NCBI RefSeq assembly: GCF_900104815.1
Contig: NZ_FNTD01000004.1
Coordinates: 930,001-994,000 of the forward strand
Direction of reading: 5' to 3'
Length of the DNA stretch: 64,000 nucleotides
Origin: Streptomyces misionensis
GTDB lineage: Bacteria > Actinomycetota > Actinomycetes > Streptomycetales > Streptomycetaceae
This document shows, in pieces, positions 17,217 through 26,100 of this stretch. A program made the translations under genes and the position numbers. Below the pieces are notes generated by a model. It did not search any database and was not told the origin of the DNA. It saw only the letters and a program-made list of their open reading frames with translations. Position 1 is the stretch's first letter, and the number at the start of each line of letters is the position of its first letter.

Positions 17217-17593
17217 CGGCCACCTCCCGGGGAACGCCCCCGCCGAACGGGCCCGCAACGGCCGCCGTGCGGCCCCCCGTGACCAGACGGACCGGTACCC
17301 GAAGCTCCGGCGGCCCCGCCGCCGCACGGCAGGCCGTGACGGGGCGGGACGGCGGCCGGAGCCCCCACGGCGACGCCACTGCGCCGCACGCCGCGAGCGG
17401 GGAGGTCGGCAGTCGACCCGCACCCCACGGACAGGGCACGCACCGCACCACCCCGCGCGGCCGGCGCCACCCGGCGAGCCACCCCGGCGGGATCGCCGCC
17501 GCCCCGCACGCGACGCACGGGCAGGACCGTGGCCGGAGCCCCCGCGGCGGTGCCGTCGCGGGGTACGCCGCTCCGGGGCAGGACGGTGCTCAT
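17213..17593 (-). CDS. Low-complexity ORF coupled between GT2 gene and gmhB
   Basis: A 126-codon open frame whose ATG overlaps the stop of the GT2 gene (ATGA, 17590-17593) and whose TGA overlaps the gmhB start (ATGA, 17213-17216). It therefore has exactly the same junctions as the undoubted genes around it. The protein, starting MSTVLPRSGVPRDGTAAG, is rich in Gly, Arg, Pro and Ala and contains an imperfect internal repeat (GAPATVLPVRRVRGGG and GAPAAVPPRHGLPCGGG). Third positions are about 80 percent G or C, lower than in the neighbours. I recognise no domain. It may be a coupling spacer kept open so ribosomes reach gmhB, a fast-evolving small protein, or a degraded gene. Confidence 0.4.
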   Translation of the reverse strand: MSTVLPRSGVPRDGTAAGAPATVLPVRRVRGGGDPAGVARRVAPAARGGAVRALSVGCGSTADLPARGVRRSGVAVGAPAAVPPRHGLPCGGGAAGASGTGPSGHGGPHGGRCGPVRRGRSPGGGR

Positions 17594-18582
17594 CCGGTGC
17601 CTCCCAGGGGCTGGACGTGGCGGTGTCGGACCGTGCCGCGCAGCCAGTGCCGGACGGCGAGCGGGGGGATGAGGACGCTGGTGCCGACCATGCCCGCGAT
17701 CTCGCGGGCGGTGCGCGGGCCGGGCAGGATGCGGGCGAGGGCGAACTCGGCGGTGCCCAGGGTCCACAGGGCCGCGCAGACGGCGGCGGCGCGGCGGCGG
17801 CCGGCCAGGGCGCAGCCGGCCCCGGCGAGCGCGGCGCCGGTCACCAGGGCGTGGCGGTGCAGCCGGCCGCGGGGCGCCTGCGCGCGGGCCCACCAGTCGG
17901 GGCCGTGCAGCCGGTTCATCAGCGCGTCGTCGGCGTTGCCGCGCTGTGCGGGCAGCGAGGCCCACCAGTGGGCCGGGCGGACCGGGTGCCGGGTGACGCG
18001 CCGGCCGCGCACCAGCGCCCAGCCGGCCCGCCGCACCCGCAGGGCGAGGTCGGCGTCCTCGCGGAAGGCGCGCGGGAAGCGTTCGTCGAAGCCGCCGACG
18101 CGGTCGAGCGCCTCCGTGCGGTAGGCCATGTCGGCGGTCGCCCAGGCGGCGTTCTCCAGGCCCTTGGTGGTGCGTTCCCAGTCGGTGGGCCGGCGGTCCT
18201 CGGGCAGCGGTACCCGCAGCTGTCCCTGGATGCCGCCGATGCCCTCGCCGGCCTCGCTCAGGTCCCGGGCGAGCAGCCGGGACCAGTCGGGCAGTACCTG
18301 GACGTCGTCGTCGAGGAAGACGGTCCAGGGGGTCTCGACGGTGCGCCAGCCGGCGTTGCGGGCGGCGGCCGGGCCCTTGCCCCCGGTGCGCAGGGTGCGT
18401 ACCCGGTCGAGCAGCAACCCGGAGGCGGTGAGCGGCAGTTCGCCGTCGGTCTCGGGCCGGTCGTCCACGACGATCACCTCGTGCGGGACGTGTCCCTCGG
18501 CCTCCGCGAGGGCGCGCAGGCACTCGGCGAGGCAGGGGCGGCCGACGGTCGGCACGACGACGGTGTAGGCGGGGGCGCTCAT
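17590..18582 (-). CDS. GT2-family glycosyltransferase with C-terminal membrane segment
   Basis: A 330-residue family 2 glycosyltransferase. It begins MSAPAYTVVVPTVGRPCLAE; the metal-binding region reads TVFLDDDVQVLPDWSRLLA, and FDERFPRAFREDADLALRVR is the ED acceptor motif. Residues about 245-290 are hydrophobic (ALVTGAALAGAGCALAGRRR, AAAVCAALWTLGTAEFALA) and probably anchor it to the inner face of the membrane. It is not a close copy of the two GT2 genes at the operon's end. Its start overlaps the carbamoyltransferase stop, and its own stop overlaps the 126-codon ORF. It probably adds one sugar of the operon's glycan; the donor is unknown. Confidence 0.88.
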   Translation of the reverse strand: MSAPAYTVVVPTVGRPCLAECLRALAEAEGHVPHEVIVVDDRPETDGELPLTASGLLLDRVRTLRTGGKGPAAARNAGWRTVETPWTVFLDDDVQVLPDWSRLLARDLSEAGEGIGGIQGQLRVPLPEDRRPTDWERTTKGLENAAWATADMAYRTEALDRVGGFDERFPRAFREDADLALRVRRAGWALVRGRRVTRHPVRPAHWWASLPAQRGNADDALMNRLHGPDWWARAQAPRGRLHRHALVTGAALAGAGCALAGRRRAAAVCAALWTLGTAEFALARILPGPRTAREIAGMVGTSVLIPPLAVRHWLRGTVRHRHVQPLGGTG

Positions 18583-20213
18583 GCGAAGACCCCCTTGCGG
18601 CGGATCGCGAACGGGCCGAGCACCAGCAGGTCCACGGGCGCGGAGCCGAAGCACTCCAGGGCGTCGCGGGGATCGTCCACCATGGGCCGGCCCGCGGTGT
18701 TCAGGCTGGTGTTGACGACGACCGGCAGTCCGGTGCGCCGTTCGAAGCCGTCGATCATCCGTGCGACCAGGGGTTCCTGGTCCCGGTCGACGGTCTGGAT
18801 GCGGGCGGTGCCGTCGACGTGGACGACGGCGGGGATGCGGTCGCGCCAGTCGGCGGCCACGTCGTGCACGAACAGCATGTGCGGGCTGGGCAGCGGCCCG
18901 TCGAAGATCTCGGCGGCGCGTTCGGCGAGCACCATGGGGGCGACCGGCCGGAACTCCTCACGGCCTTTGACCGCGTTGAGCCGTTCCAGGTTCTCCGCCC
19001 GGCCGGGGTGGGCGAGCAGCGAGCGGTGGCCGAGCGCGCGCGGCCCGTACTCGCCGCGGCCCTGGAACCAGGCCACGATCCCGTCGGCGGCCAGCGCCTT
19101 TGCGGCCGTCTCGGCGATGTCGGCGGGCTCCTCGTACGGTACGGCCGCCCGCTCCAGCCACCCGCGCAGCTCGGCGTCGCTCCAGCCGCGGCCGAGGGCG
19201 GCGGTGGGCATCGGCTCCAGGGTGTCCTTCTGGCCGGCGACGTGCGCGGCGGCGCCCAGGGCGGTGCCGGCGTCCCCGGCGGCGGGCTGCACCCACACGT
19301 GCGCGAAGCCGCTCTCGCGCCACAGCCGGGTGTTGGCCACGCAGTTGAGGGCGACGCCGCCGGCCATGGTGAGCGCGTCCTCGCCGGTGCGTTCGCGCAG
19401 CCGGCGGGCGAGGCTCAGCACGGTCTCCTCCAGGCAGAGTTGGGCGCTCGCGGCGAGGTCGGCGTGGTCCTGGCTCCAGGCGCCGCCGGCCGGGCGCGGG
19501 GGAACCAGCTCGGACCAGGGCACGGGCCGGGCCCGGAAGCCGCCCCGGTCGTCGGCGTGGACGTACTCGCGCAGGCGGTCGGCGAAGCGGGGGGCGCCGT
19601 AGGAGGCGAGCGCCATCACCTTGAACTCGTCGCTGCTGCGCAGGAATCCGAGGTGCTGGGTGAGGTCCTCGTAGAACAGGCCGAGGGAGTCGGGCAGTTC
19701 CTGGGTGCCGAGGACGGTGAGTTCGCGGTTGATGTAGCGGCCGGCGAGGTGGGAGCCGCACTCGCCGCGGCCGTCCAGCACGAGGACCGCGCAGTCCGGG
19801 TACGGCGAGACGGGCCCTGCGGAGGCGGCGTGCGCGATGTGGTGCGGGACGAACCTGACCTTGGCCGGGTCGAGTCCGGGCAGGGCCTCGGCGAGGAACT
19901 CCGGTGCCCGGCGCGCGTATTCCTGGCGCAGGTGGTCCCAGGGGTCGTCGAGGCCCATCCGGTCGGCGGGACGGGCCAGGGAGGGGTCGTAGGAGTAGGC
20001 GACCGCGTCCAGGTCGGACGGGGTGAGGCCGGCCTCGGCCAGGCACCAGCGGGCCGACTGCTCGGGCAGTTCCCAGGCGGAGAAGGGGACGGGCCGCTTG
20101 CCGTGCTTGCGGCGGGAGAACCGTTCCTCCTCGGCGGCCGCCACGACCTTGCCGTCGGTGAGCAGGGCGGCGGCGGGGTCGTGGAAGAGTGCGTTGATTC
20201 CGAGGACGTGCAT
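18579..20213 (-). CDS. NodU/TobZ-family carbamoyltransferase
   Basis: A 544-residue carbamoyltransferase. The N-terminal Kae1-like domain starts MHVLGINALFHDPAAALLTDG and includes PHHIAHAASA, SDEFKVMALASYGAP and GGVALNCVANTRLW. The C-terminal YrdC-like-associated part has FQGRGEYGPRALGHRSLLAHP and VVNTSLNTAGRPMVDDP, all hallmark segments of NodU/TobZ/CmcH proteins. Such enzymes use carbamoyl phosphate and ATP, through a carbamoyl-adenylate, to add a carbamoyl group to a hydroxyl, often of a sugar. In this operon the target is probably a heptose or another sugar of the glycan. GGAGG lies at a good distance before ATG 20213, so this gene has its own strong ribosome binding site. Confidence 0.9.
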   Translation of the reverse strand: MHVLGINALFHDPAAALLTDGKVVAAAEEERFSRRKHGKRPVPFSAWELPEQSARWCLAEAGLTPSDLDAVAYSYDPSLARPADRMGLDDPWDHLRQEYARRAPEFLAEALPGLDPAKVRFVPHHIAHAASAGPVSPYPDCAVLVLDGRGECGSHLAGRYINRELTVLGTQELPDSLGLFYEDLTQHLGFLRSSDEFKVMALASYGAPRFADRLREYVHADDRGGFRARPVPWSELVPPRPAGGAWSQDHADLAASAQLCLEETVLSLARRLRERTGEDALTMAGGVALNCVANTRLWRESGFAHVWVQPAAGDAGTALGAAAHVAGQKDTLEPMPTAALGRGWSDAELRGWLERAAVPYEEPADIAETAAKALAADGIVAWFQGRGEYGPRALGHRSLLAHPGRAENLERLNAVKGREEFRPVAPMVLAERAAEIFDGPLPSPHMLFVHDVAADWRDRIPAVVHVDGTARIQTVDRDQEPLVARMIDGFERRTGLPVVVNTSLNTAGRPMVDDPRDALECFGSAPVDLLVLGPFAIRRKGVFA

Positions 20214-20242
20214 GCGCTGCCTCCAGGGCCGCGGGGGGACGC

Positions 20243-21256
20243 TCAGGTCTGCGGGTGCGCGGCCGGCCGCGGTTCGCCCGCCACCGGCTGCGGGGACTGG
20301 GCCGCGAAGTAGGCGATGGTCTGCTTCAGGCCCTCCTCCCAGGGGATCTGCGGTGACCAGCCGAGCAGTTCGCGGGCGAGGGTGGTGTCGGGCCGGCGCC
20401 TGCCGGGGTCGTCGACGGGCCGGTCGACGAAGGCGATGGGCGAGCGGGAGCCGGTGAGGGCGACGACGCGGCGGGCCAGGTCGGCGACGGTGATCTCGTC
20501 GCTGCCGCCGATGTTCACCGGCCGCACGGACCTGCTCATGGCCACCCGCAGCACGCCGTCGACGGTGTCGTCCACGTAGCACAGCGAGCGGGTCTGGCTG
20601 CCGTCGCCGGTCACGGTGACCGGTTCCCCGGACAGGGCCTGGCAGATGAAGGTGGGCACGGCGCGGCCGTCGTGGGCGCGCATCCGCGGCCCGTAGGTGT
20701 TGAACAGGCGGACGATCCCGGCGTTGGTGCCCCGGGTGCCGGCGTGCGCGGTGACCAGGGCCTCGGCGAACCGTTTGGACTCGTCGTAGACGCTGCGCGG
20801 GCCGACCGGGTTGACGTTGCCCCAGTAGCCCTCGTGCTGGGGGTGCACCTGGGGGTCGCCGTACACCTCGGAGGTGGAGGCCAGCAGCAGGCGGGCGCCG
20901 TCGCGCTCGGCGATGCCGAGGACGTTGCGGGTGCCGAGGCTGCCCACGTCCAGGGTCTCCAGGGGCATGCGCAGGTAGTCGGCGGGCGAGGCCGGGCAGG
21001 CGAAGTGCAGTACGAGGTCGTAGGGGCCCGGCAGCCGCTCGGCGCAGCCCGGCTCGGAGACGTCGCAGTGCGCGTACCGGAAGCCGGGCCGGTCCTCCAG
21101 GTGGGCCACGTTCTCCCGGCGACCGCAGGCCAGGTTGTCGGCGCAGTCGACTTCGACTCCCGAATCCAGCAGCCGCTCGCACAGGTGCGAGCCGAGGAAT
21201 CCGGCGCCGCCGGTCACGAGGGCGCGCCGCCAGGGAAAAGGTGTGTCACCGGTCAT
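20243..21256 (-). CDS. NAD-dependent SDR, UDP-glucuronate decarboxylase-like
   Basis: A 337-residue extended SDR protein. It has the NAD motif VTGGAGFLGSHLCERLLDSG near residues 14-33, the catalytic YDESK at about 166-170, STSEVYGD, and FNTYGPRMRAHDGRAVPTFI. GYWGNVNPVGPRSVYDESKR closely resembles UDP-glucuronate decarboxylase (UDP-xylose synthase). The ADP-heptose epimerase HldD has a different signature, so I do not assign it that role. It is the first gene of the operon, preceded by AAGGAA, with 29 bases to the carbamoyltransferase. It would supply UDP-xylose or a similar nucleotide sugar for the glycan. Confidence 0.85.
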   Translation of the reverse strand: MTGDTPFPWRRALVTGGAGFLGSHLCERLLDSGVEVDCADNLACGRRENVAHLEDRPGFRYAHCDVSEPGCAERLPGPYDLVLHFACPASPADYLRMPLETLDVGSLGTRNVLGIAERDGARLLLASTSEVYGDPQVHPQHEGYWGNVNPVGPRSVYDESKRFAEALVTAHAGTRGTNAGIVRLFNTYGPRMRAHDGRAVPTFICQALSGEPVTVTGDGSQTRSLCYVDDTVDGVLRVAMSRSVRPVNIGGSDEITVADLARRVVALTGSRSPIAFVDRPVDDPGRRRPDTTLARELLGWSPQIPWEEGLKQTIAYFAAQSPQPVAGEPRPAAHPQT

Positions 21257-21563
21257 GGGGCATTCCTTCGTCGTCCTTCGTCCACGTACCTCGACGACGT
21301 CGATGTCGCGTGCGTACCGGGGACGTTCCCGCGTGGGCGCACGGTGGGAGCCGTGACCACGGACCGGTGGCACCGGCCCGTCGTGCGGGGAGAGGACAGG
21401 GCTCGGGTCCCGCGGATCGGAGGACCGCCCTGCTCGGCCGCCGCTGTCTGGACGGCACTGGCAGCTGAGTTCCCCTGCCAGTTGGTTTCACACGTTGGAC
21501 TCTTATTGTCCGGTGGGCCGGGTACTCGCGCGACTCAGGTCACCGAGAGTGCAGGTGGGAGCC
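21257..21563. promoter_or_regulatory. Divergent upstream region of the heptose-glycan operon
   Basis: This 307-base stretch lies between the first gene of the leftward glycan operon and the rightward pyruvyl transferase pseudogene. It must contain the operon promoter. It holds short repeated CGTCGTCC/TTCGTC runs near 21270-21305 and a CGACGACGTCGATGTCG stretch at about 21291-21307. I cannot point to clear -35 and -10 boxes, and see no gene in it. Confidence 0.4.
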
Positions 21564-22160
21564 ATGCGGGACGAGCTGGTGGCAGCGCTGCCGCGCACTC
21601 TGGGGCGGCCCCGGCGGACGCTGGTCGCCGGCTGGTTCAGCCTGCGGCACGGGGAGGCGGCGGCCGGGGACGTGCTCGCCGAGCGGCAGGTGTCGGCGGC
21701 CCTCACCGCGGCGGGCGTCCGCCATGACACGGCGTGGAGCCCCGGTTTCCGCCCCGGGCGCTGTCCCCGGACGCCGTGCGGCCCGAGGGGTACGACGCCT
21801 CCTCTTCGTGTGCGGGCCGGTGCACGGCCCCGAGTGGCGGCCCTTCATGCACGGTTCGGGAGTTGTCGGCGACTCGCGGTCGGGGTGATCCTCACCCACG
21901 GCCAGGGCGAGTACGGCCGGCGCCGGCGGTACGAGGAGGTGAGTGCCCGGATCACCGACTGGCCGGCCGGCAAGGACTGCGCTCGGGTACCGGTGGACAC
22001 GCGCCTGGCGACGGACGACTGGCGGCTGTGCGCCACGGGCGGCAGTTCCTGTCCCTCGTCTCCCGCCTCGACCTGGTCGTCACCACCCGCCTGCACGGCC
22101 TGCTCCTGTCCCTGCGCACGGGCACCCCGGTGATCGCCGTGGACCCGGTGGCGGGCGGCG
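21564..22160 (+). pseudogene. Frameshifted polysaccharide pyruvyl transferase-family remnant
   Basis: Pieces of one protein are spread over all three forward frames. Frame one starts at ATG 21564 (MRDELVAALPRTLGRPRRTL, VAGWFSLRHGEAAAGDVLAE). LSPDAVRPEGYDA continues in a second frame near 21770. LLFVCGPVHGPEWRPFMH follows in the third frame near 21800-21855. RFGSCRRLAVGVI returns to the first frame near 21860. LVSRLDLVVTTRLHGLLLSLRTGTPVIAVDPV is in the second frame near 22055-22150. In this order they match the polysaccharide pyruvyl transferase family, which adds ketal pyruvate to surface glycans. At least four frameshifts and a missing C-terminus make a working product unlikely. It diverges from the heptose-glycan operon and may once have decorated the same polymer. 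Confidence 0.75.
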
Positions 22161-22286
22161 CAGGGAGGCGTCGTGGCAGCATCAGGAGCCCGGTACGCGC
22201 CGTCGCGCGGGACGCGGCGGCGCGTCAGGAGCAGCGCCCGGCGAACCCGGCGCGGCACCGGCCGGACCGCCCTGGATTCCGGTTCC

Positions 22287-22658
22287 TCAGAGCCGGGAGT
22301 TCACCCCGCCCCTGCTCCGGTGGCGGGCCGCCCGGCACAGCAGGCGGAAGGCCTGGAAGAGGGTGAGCGGCCACAGCACCGCGAAGCACCAGAGCAGTCC
22401 GGGGTCCTCGGTGCGGATGCCCATGACCGCCGAGAACACCGATGCCACGCCCAGCAGCAGCACTCCCACCGGCAGCCACAGCCGCCGGCGCGTCCGGCCC
22501 CGGCGGGCGCCGCCCCGGCGTGCCCGTGGCTCCTCGCCCATGCGGCGGGCGAAGCCCCGGTCCCGGCGCAGGCGAGCCTCGATCTCCAGCAGCGCGAGCC
22601 GTTCGCGCGGCGACAGCCGTATCTCCTCGCGTCTGTCCCACATCTCCCAGTCGTCCAC
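22287..22658 (-). CDS. DUF3040-family membrane protein
   Basis: A 123-residue protein. An N-terminal helix (IRLSPRERLALLEIEARLRRDRGFARRMG) is typical of DUF3040 proteins. It is followed by an Arg-rich linker and two hydrophobic segments (LWLPVGVLLLGVASVFSAVM and GLLWCFAVLWPLTLFQAFRLL), so it should sit in the membrane as a hairpin with both ends inside. GTG at 22658 was chosen because AGGAGG lies 10 bases upstream; ATG at 22688 would add ten residues but has no proper ribosome binding site. The family is restricted to actinobacteria and has no known function. The gene diverges from the type VII locus. Confidence 0.7.
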   Translation of the reverse strand: MDDWEMWDRREEIRLSPRERLALLEIEARLRRDRGFARRMGEEPRARRGGARRGRTRRRLWLPVGVLLLGVASVFSAVMGIRTEDPGLLWCFAVLWPLTLFQAFRLLCRAARHRSRGGVNSRL

Positions 22659-23109
22659 GGCGACGGCACCTCCTCCGCGCTCGGCCATCTCCGGGCCCCG
22701 AGTTCCCCGGGGCGGCCGAGCCGAAGCGGAGCGGCACGGGACGTCAGTATTCGGCCACCCGCAGTGACCGCCGTCGCTCCGTCCGCCGCGTTCACGCGGT
22801 GGTTACCAGAGCTTCATTTTCACATCGCGCGGGACCGACAACGCCTGCGTGGCCATCAACATGTCCGAAGTTGAGCAGAATTGACGGCAGATCAGTCAGC
22901 GATGACCATCCCGATCGGTCAAAAGACAAGCAAAATTTGGCCGTTGGCGCCTCGCGGCTTGAGATGCGTTCACCCACCACAGACTTCCCATGCTTATCAT
23001 CAGGCCACTAGTGGATCACTGCCCTCCGCAAGTCGGCGCACAACGCGCGTCACCGCAGCAGTGGTTGACCAGTCACATCCACTTGAGCGCCTCAGAAAGG
23101 TCCGCGCCA
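22659..23109. promoter_or_regulatory. Upstream region of the type VII secretion locus
   Basis: A 451-base divergent region between the DUF3040 gene and eccC. The part from about 22800 to 23060 is visibly richer in A and T than the rest of the window. TTGACG at 22881-22886 resembles a -35 box for rightward transcription, but no good -10 box follows at 16-18 bases. The reading frame of eccC stays open back to ATG 22990, but that extension has non-coding base use. I see no gene here. Confidence 0.4.
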
Positions 23110-26100
23110 TTGAGCACCGTGGTGGCCAAGCGATCACCGCGCGCCGAGGGCCCGCAGCTCCCCGAGGGACAGGTAGAGCTGGCGGAGCCACCGGTTCTGG
23201 GGGAGCCGGCCAGCGCCGATTTCGGATCGGCGCTGATGTACCTGCCCATGGCGCTGGGCACCGGCGCCATGGTGCTGATGTTCTCCATGCGCAGCGCCGG
23301 ACCGGCGACGTACATGATGTCCGGGATGATGGGCGTCGCCATGGTCAGCATGACGCTGACCCAGATCGGCCGGGCCGGTGCCGAGCGCCGGCGCCGGATG
23401 CGGGCCGAGCGGCGTGACTACCTGCGCTACCTCGCGCAGAAGCGCCGGCAGGCCCGGCAGGCCGCCGAACAGCAGCGGGCCGCCCTGCTGTGGGACAACC
23501 CCGAGCCGGGTCAGCTGTGGGCGCTGGCGATGGGCCCCCGGCTGTGGGAACGCCGCCCGGCGCACGAGGACTTCGGCCGGGTCCGCATCGGGCAGGGCAT
23601 CCGGCGCGCGGCGCTGGAGTTCCTGCCGCCGCAGACCAAGCCGGTGGAGGACCTGGAGCCGCTGACCGCCATCTCGCTGCGCCGCTTCACCAAGGCGCAC
23701 CAGACCGTGCCCCGGCTGCCGATCCCGGTCGCGCTGCGCCGCTTCACCAGCGTCGAGCTGGCCGGCGAGCCGGAGCCCGCGCTCGCGCTGCTGCGCGCGA
23801 TGGTGGCGCAGCTCGCCGTGTTCCACTCCCCCGACGAGCTGCGGATCGCCCTGCTGGGCGGGGAGTCGGCGCGCGCGGAGTGGGACTGGCTCAAGTGGCT
23901 GCCGCACAACGCGCATCCGCACGAGGAGGACGACGCGGGCCAGGTCCGGCTCGCCGCCGAGGACCACGACGCGCTGATGGACCTGCTCGGCACCGAGGTG
24001 CGCGACCGTCCCGACCACGACCCGGACGCCCCCCCCAGCGTGGCCGAGCCGTTCGTGGTGGTCCTGGCGCAGGGCGTACGGCTGCCCGAGAGTTCGCGGC
24101 TGCTCAACGGCGGGCTGCGCAACGTCGTCCTGCTGGACGCGACCGGCGCGATGACCGGCGGTCCGAAGGTGCTGCGGCTGACCACGCGCGGCACCGGTGT
24201 CGCCTTCCCGGCCGGTGACGACACGGTGACCGCCGAGGCCGACGCGGTGAGCCGGACCCAGGCCGACACGCTCGCCCGGCTGCTCGCGCCGATGCGCACC
24301 AGCGGCAGCGTCGACCTGGTGGACCGGCCGCTGGAGTCGGACTTCGACCTCACCGCGCTGCTCGGCATCCGCGACCCGCGCACCTTCGACGTGACCGCCA
24401 AGTGGCGCCCCCGGGCGACCCAGTCCGCCCGTCTGCTGGTGCCGCTCGGCGTCACCGAGGAGGGCGAGGTCGTCGAACTGGACATCAAGGAGTCGGCGCA
24501 GGGCGGCATGGGCCCGCACGGACTGCTCATCGGCGCCACCGGTTCCGGCAAGAGCGAGCTGCTGCGCACCCTGGTGATGGGCCTGGTCGCCACGCACTCC
24601 TCCGAGATCCTCAACCTGGTGCTGGTCGACTTCAAGGGCGGCGCGACCTTCCTCGGGATGGACCGGCTGCCGCACACCTCGGCGGTCATCACCAACCTGG
24701 CCGACGAGATCCATCTCGTGGACCGCATGCGGGACTCCATCAACGGCGAGATGATCCGCCGTCAGGAGCTGTTGCGCGAGTCCGGGTACTCCTCGCTGTT
24801 CGACTACGAGAAGGCGCGGGGCGCCGGGGCGAATCTGACACCGCTGCCCTCGCTGCTGATCATCGTGGACGAGTTCTCCGAACTGCTGGCCAGCAAGCCG
24901 GAGTTCGTGGACCTGTTCGTCTCCATCGGCCGGCTGGGCCGGAGCCTCGGCGTGCATCTGCTGCTGGCCTCCCAGCGGCTGGACGAGAGCCGCATCCACA
25001 AGGTCGAGGGCCATCTGTCGTACCGGATCGCCCTGCGCACGTTCTCCGCGATGGAGTCGCGCAGCGTCATCGGTGTCTCGCACGCCTATGAACTGCCCTC
25101 GGCGCCGGGCAACGGCTACCTGAAGGTGGACACCACCAACCTGGTCCGGTTCAAGGCGGCCTACGTCTCCGGTCCCGCGCCGGAGCCGGTGAGCGAGGCG
25201 GAGCACAGCGCCCGGCTGGCCGCCGCCCAGGAGATCACCGTGTTCGGCCTGGAGCAGCAGGGCACGCTGCGCTCCGAGCGCGCCGCCGAGCTGGAGGCGG
25301 AGGCGGCCGCGCTCCAGGCGTCCGCCGCCGCCGAGCGCCGGGCGGCCGCCGGGTCGTCGGGCGACGAGCAGAACGAGGAGAGCCTGCTGGAGGTGCTGAT
25401 CGGGCGCCTGGCGGAGAGCGGGCCGCCGGCCCGGCAGGTGTGGCTGCCCCCGCTGACCGAGTCCCCGAGCCTGGACCAGCTGCTGCCGGGCATCGTCCCG
25501 GACCCGGTACGCGGCATGAGCGCGGCGGAGCACCCCTCGCCGGGTTCGCTGCGGGTGCCGCTGGGCATCGTCGACCGGCCCTTCGAGCAGCTGCGCGAAC
25601 TGCTGGTCGCCGACCTGTCCGGCGCGGACGGGCACATCGGCGTGGCGGGTGCCCCGCAGACCGGCAAGTCGACCCTGCTGCGCACCCTGATGCTGTCCCT
25701 GGCGCTGACCCACACGCCGGAGGAAGTCCAGTTCTACTGCCTGGACTTCGGCGGTGGCGGTCTGGTCTCCACCGCCGGTCTGCCGCACGTCGGCTCGGTC
25801 GCCACCCGTCTGGAGCGCGACCGCGTCCTGCGCACCGTGGCCGAGCTGACGCAGCTCCTGGAGAAGCGCGAGGAGGAGTTCACCTCGCGCGGCCTGGAGT
25901 CGATGGCGGCGTACCGCAGGCTGAAGGCCGCGGGCGAGATCGACGACCCGTACGGCGATGTGTTCCTGGTGGTCGACGGCTGGGGCACGCTGCGCCAGGA
26001 CTACGAGGAGCTGGAGCCCCGGGTCATCGAGATGGCGGCGCGCGGGCTGTCGTTCGGTCTGCATGTGATCGGTTCCGCCGTGCGCTGGTCGGAGTTCCGG

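Noticed and set aside
20243..21256. Assignment of the SDR gene as HldD (ADP-heptose epimerase)
   Set aside because: It sits in a heptose operon, but its motifs (YWGNVNPVG, FNTYGPRMRAHDGR) are those of UDP-glucuronate decarboxylases, not of HldD.
22990..23109. ATG start for eccC at 22990
   Set aside because: The 40 added residues have non-coding composition, and no ribosome binding site precedes it. TTG 23110 has AAAGG at a good distance and the usual family N-terminus.
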